DNA of 5,881 nucleotides from JANNHK01 sp034408875 (GTDB taxonomy: Bacteria > Actinomycetota > Acidimicrobiia > IMCC26256 > PALSA-610). Location of the stretch: contig JAWXCJ010000343.1 in the NCBI GenBank assembly GCA_034408875.1, positions 1-5,881 on the forward strand, given 5' to 3'. A model generated the notes under the pieces. The model was given only the letters and a program-made list of their open reading frames with translations. It had not been told where the DNA came from and did no database searches. Every line of letters begins with the position of its first letter. The stretch's first letter is position 1. Position numbers and translations under genes: made by a program. Shown here piece after piece: positions 5,787-5,881 of this stretch.

Positions 5787-5881
5787 GAGCGTCAGCGGAG
5801 CCGGCCCGAACCGGTGAAGTCACACCGGCGATGGCAGGCGGAGCGCAAGCCGATCCGGGAAAGTGAGAGCGTCAGCGGAGC
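5783..5881. repeat. Short direct-repeat tract after cinA, continuing past the window edge
   Basis: GTGAGAGCGTCAGCGGAGC (19 bp) occurs at 5783-5801, overlapping the cinA stop codon, and again without change at 5863-5881, an 80-bp step. Between them a degenerate half-step copy is visible: CAGGCGGAGC (5835-5844) echoes CAGCGGAGC, and GATCCGGGAAAGT (5852-5864) matches GAACCGGTGAAGT (5808-5820) at 10 of 13 bases. The basic unit may therefore be about 40 bp. A 6-bp dyad, CCGGTG/CACCGG (5811-5828), also lies inside and could act as a weak terminator. The tract runs off the right edge, so its full length is unknown. A reading frame from GTG 5814 stays open to the edge but is too short to judge. Confidence 0.6.

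Noticed and set aside
4949..5866. 305-codon + strand frame overlapping cinA
   Set aside because: Arg-rich out-of-frame reading of cinA; the cinA frame holds all the family motifs.
5814..5881. GTG-initiated frame open to the right edge, a possible next gene
   Set aside because: Only about 22 codons are visible, it lies in the repeat tract, and its start resembles no family; it cannot be supported without more sequence.

Overview
The window is GC-rich (by eye about two thirds G+C), with strong third-position G/C bias and GTG starts. It carries four widely conserved bacterial housekeeping genes on the + strand: the 3' part of ftsK, then rimO, pgsA and cinA. The combination of ftsK with pgsA-cinA is typical of Actinomycetota. 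The protein character (FtsK, CinA with an actinobacterial-style 'GVAGP..QDG..VGT' loop) would fit a deep-branching lineage such as Acidimicrobiia. That placement is an inference and was not tested by a search.

Layout. Bases 1-1526 hold the motor and DNA-reading end of FtsK; its membrane part lies to the left of the window. A 124-bp gap follows with two back-to-back hairpins: a 53-nt nested inverted repeat, and a perfect GC-rich hairpin that probably ends transcription from both sides. Bases 1651-2553 hold two small genes on the - strand: a 107-residue membrane protein of unknown function and a 154-residue zinc-ribbon protein with a DUF2007-like middle and a helical tail. They converge on ftsK and diverge from rimO. 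The 41-bp divergent gap before rimO contains a -10-like hexamer almost touching the rimO GTG, inside a 6-bp inverted repeat, which suggests a leaderless and possibly regulated transcript.

Bases 2595-5786 look like one operon, rimO-pgsA-cinA. The rimO-pgsA gap is 21 bp with a clear ribosome binding site, and the pgsA stop codon directly abuts the cinA ATG. The products act in different processes: ribosomal protein S12 modification, anionic phospholipid synthesis, and pyridine-nucleotide salvage or repair. Their grouping is therefore conserved housekeeping linkage and not a single pathway. After cinA the last 95 bases are a short GC-rich repeat tract: a 19-bp sequence recurs exactly 80 bp apart, with a degenerate half-period copy between, and it runs off the window edge.

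I found no mobile element, tRNA, rRNA, CRISPR array or riboswitch, and no clearly new multi-gene system. The items most worth a second look are the intergenic repeats, the rimO start region and the two uncharacterised small genes.
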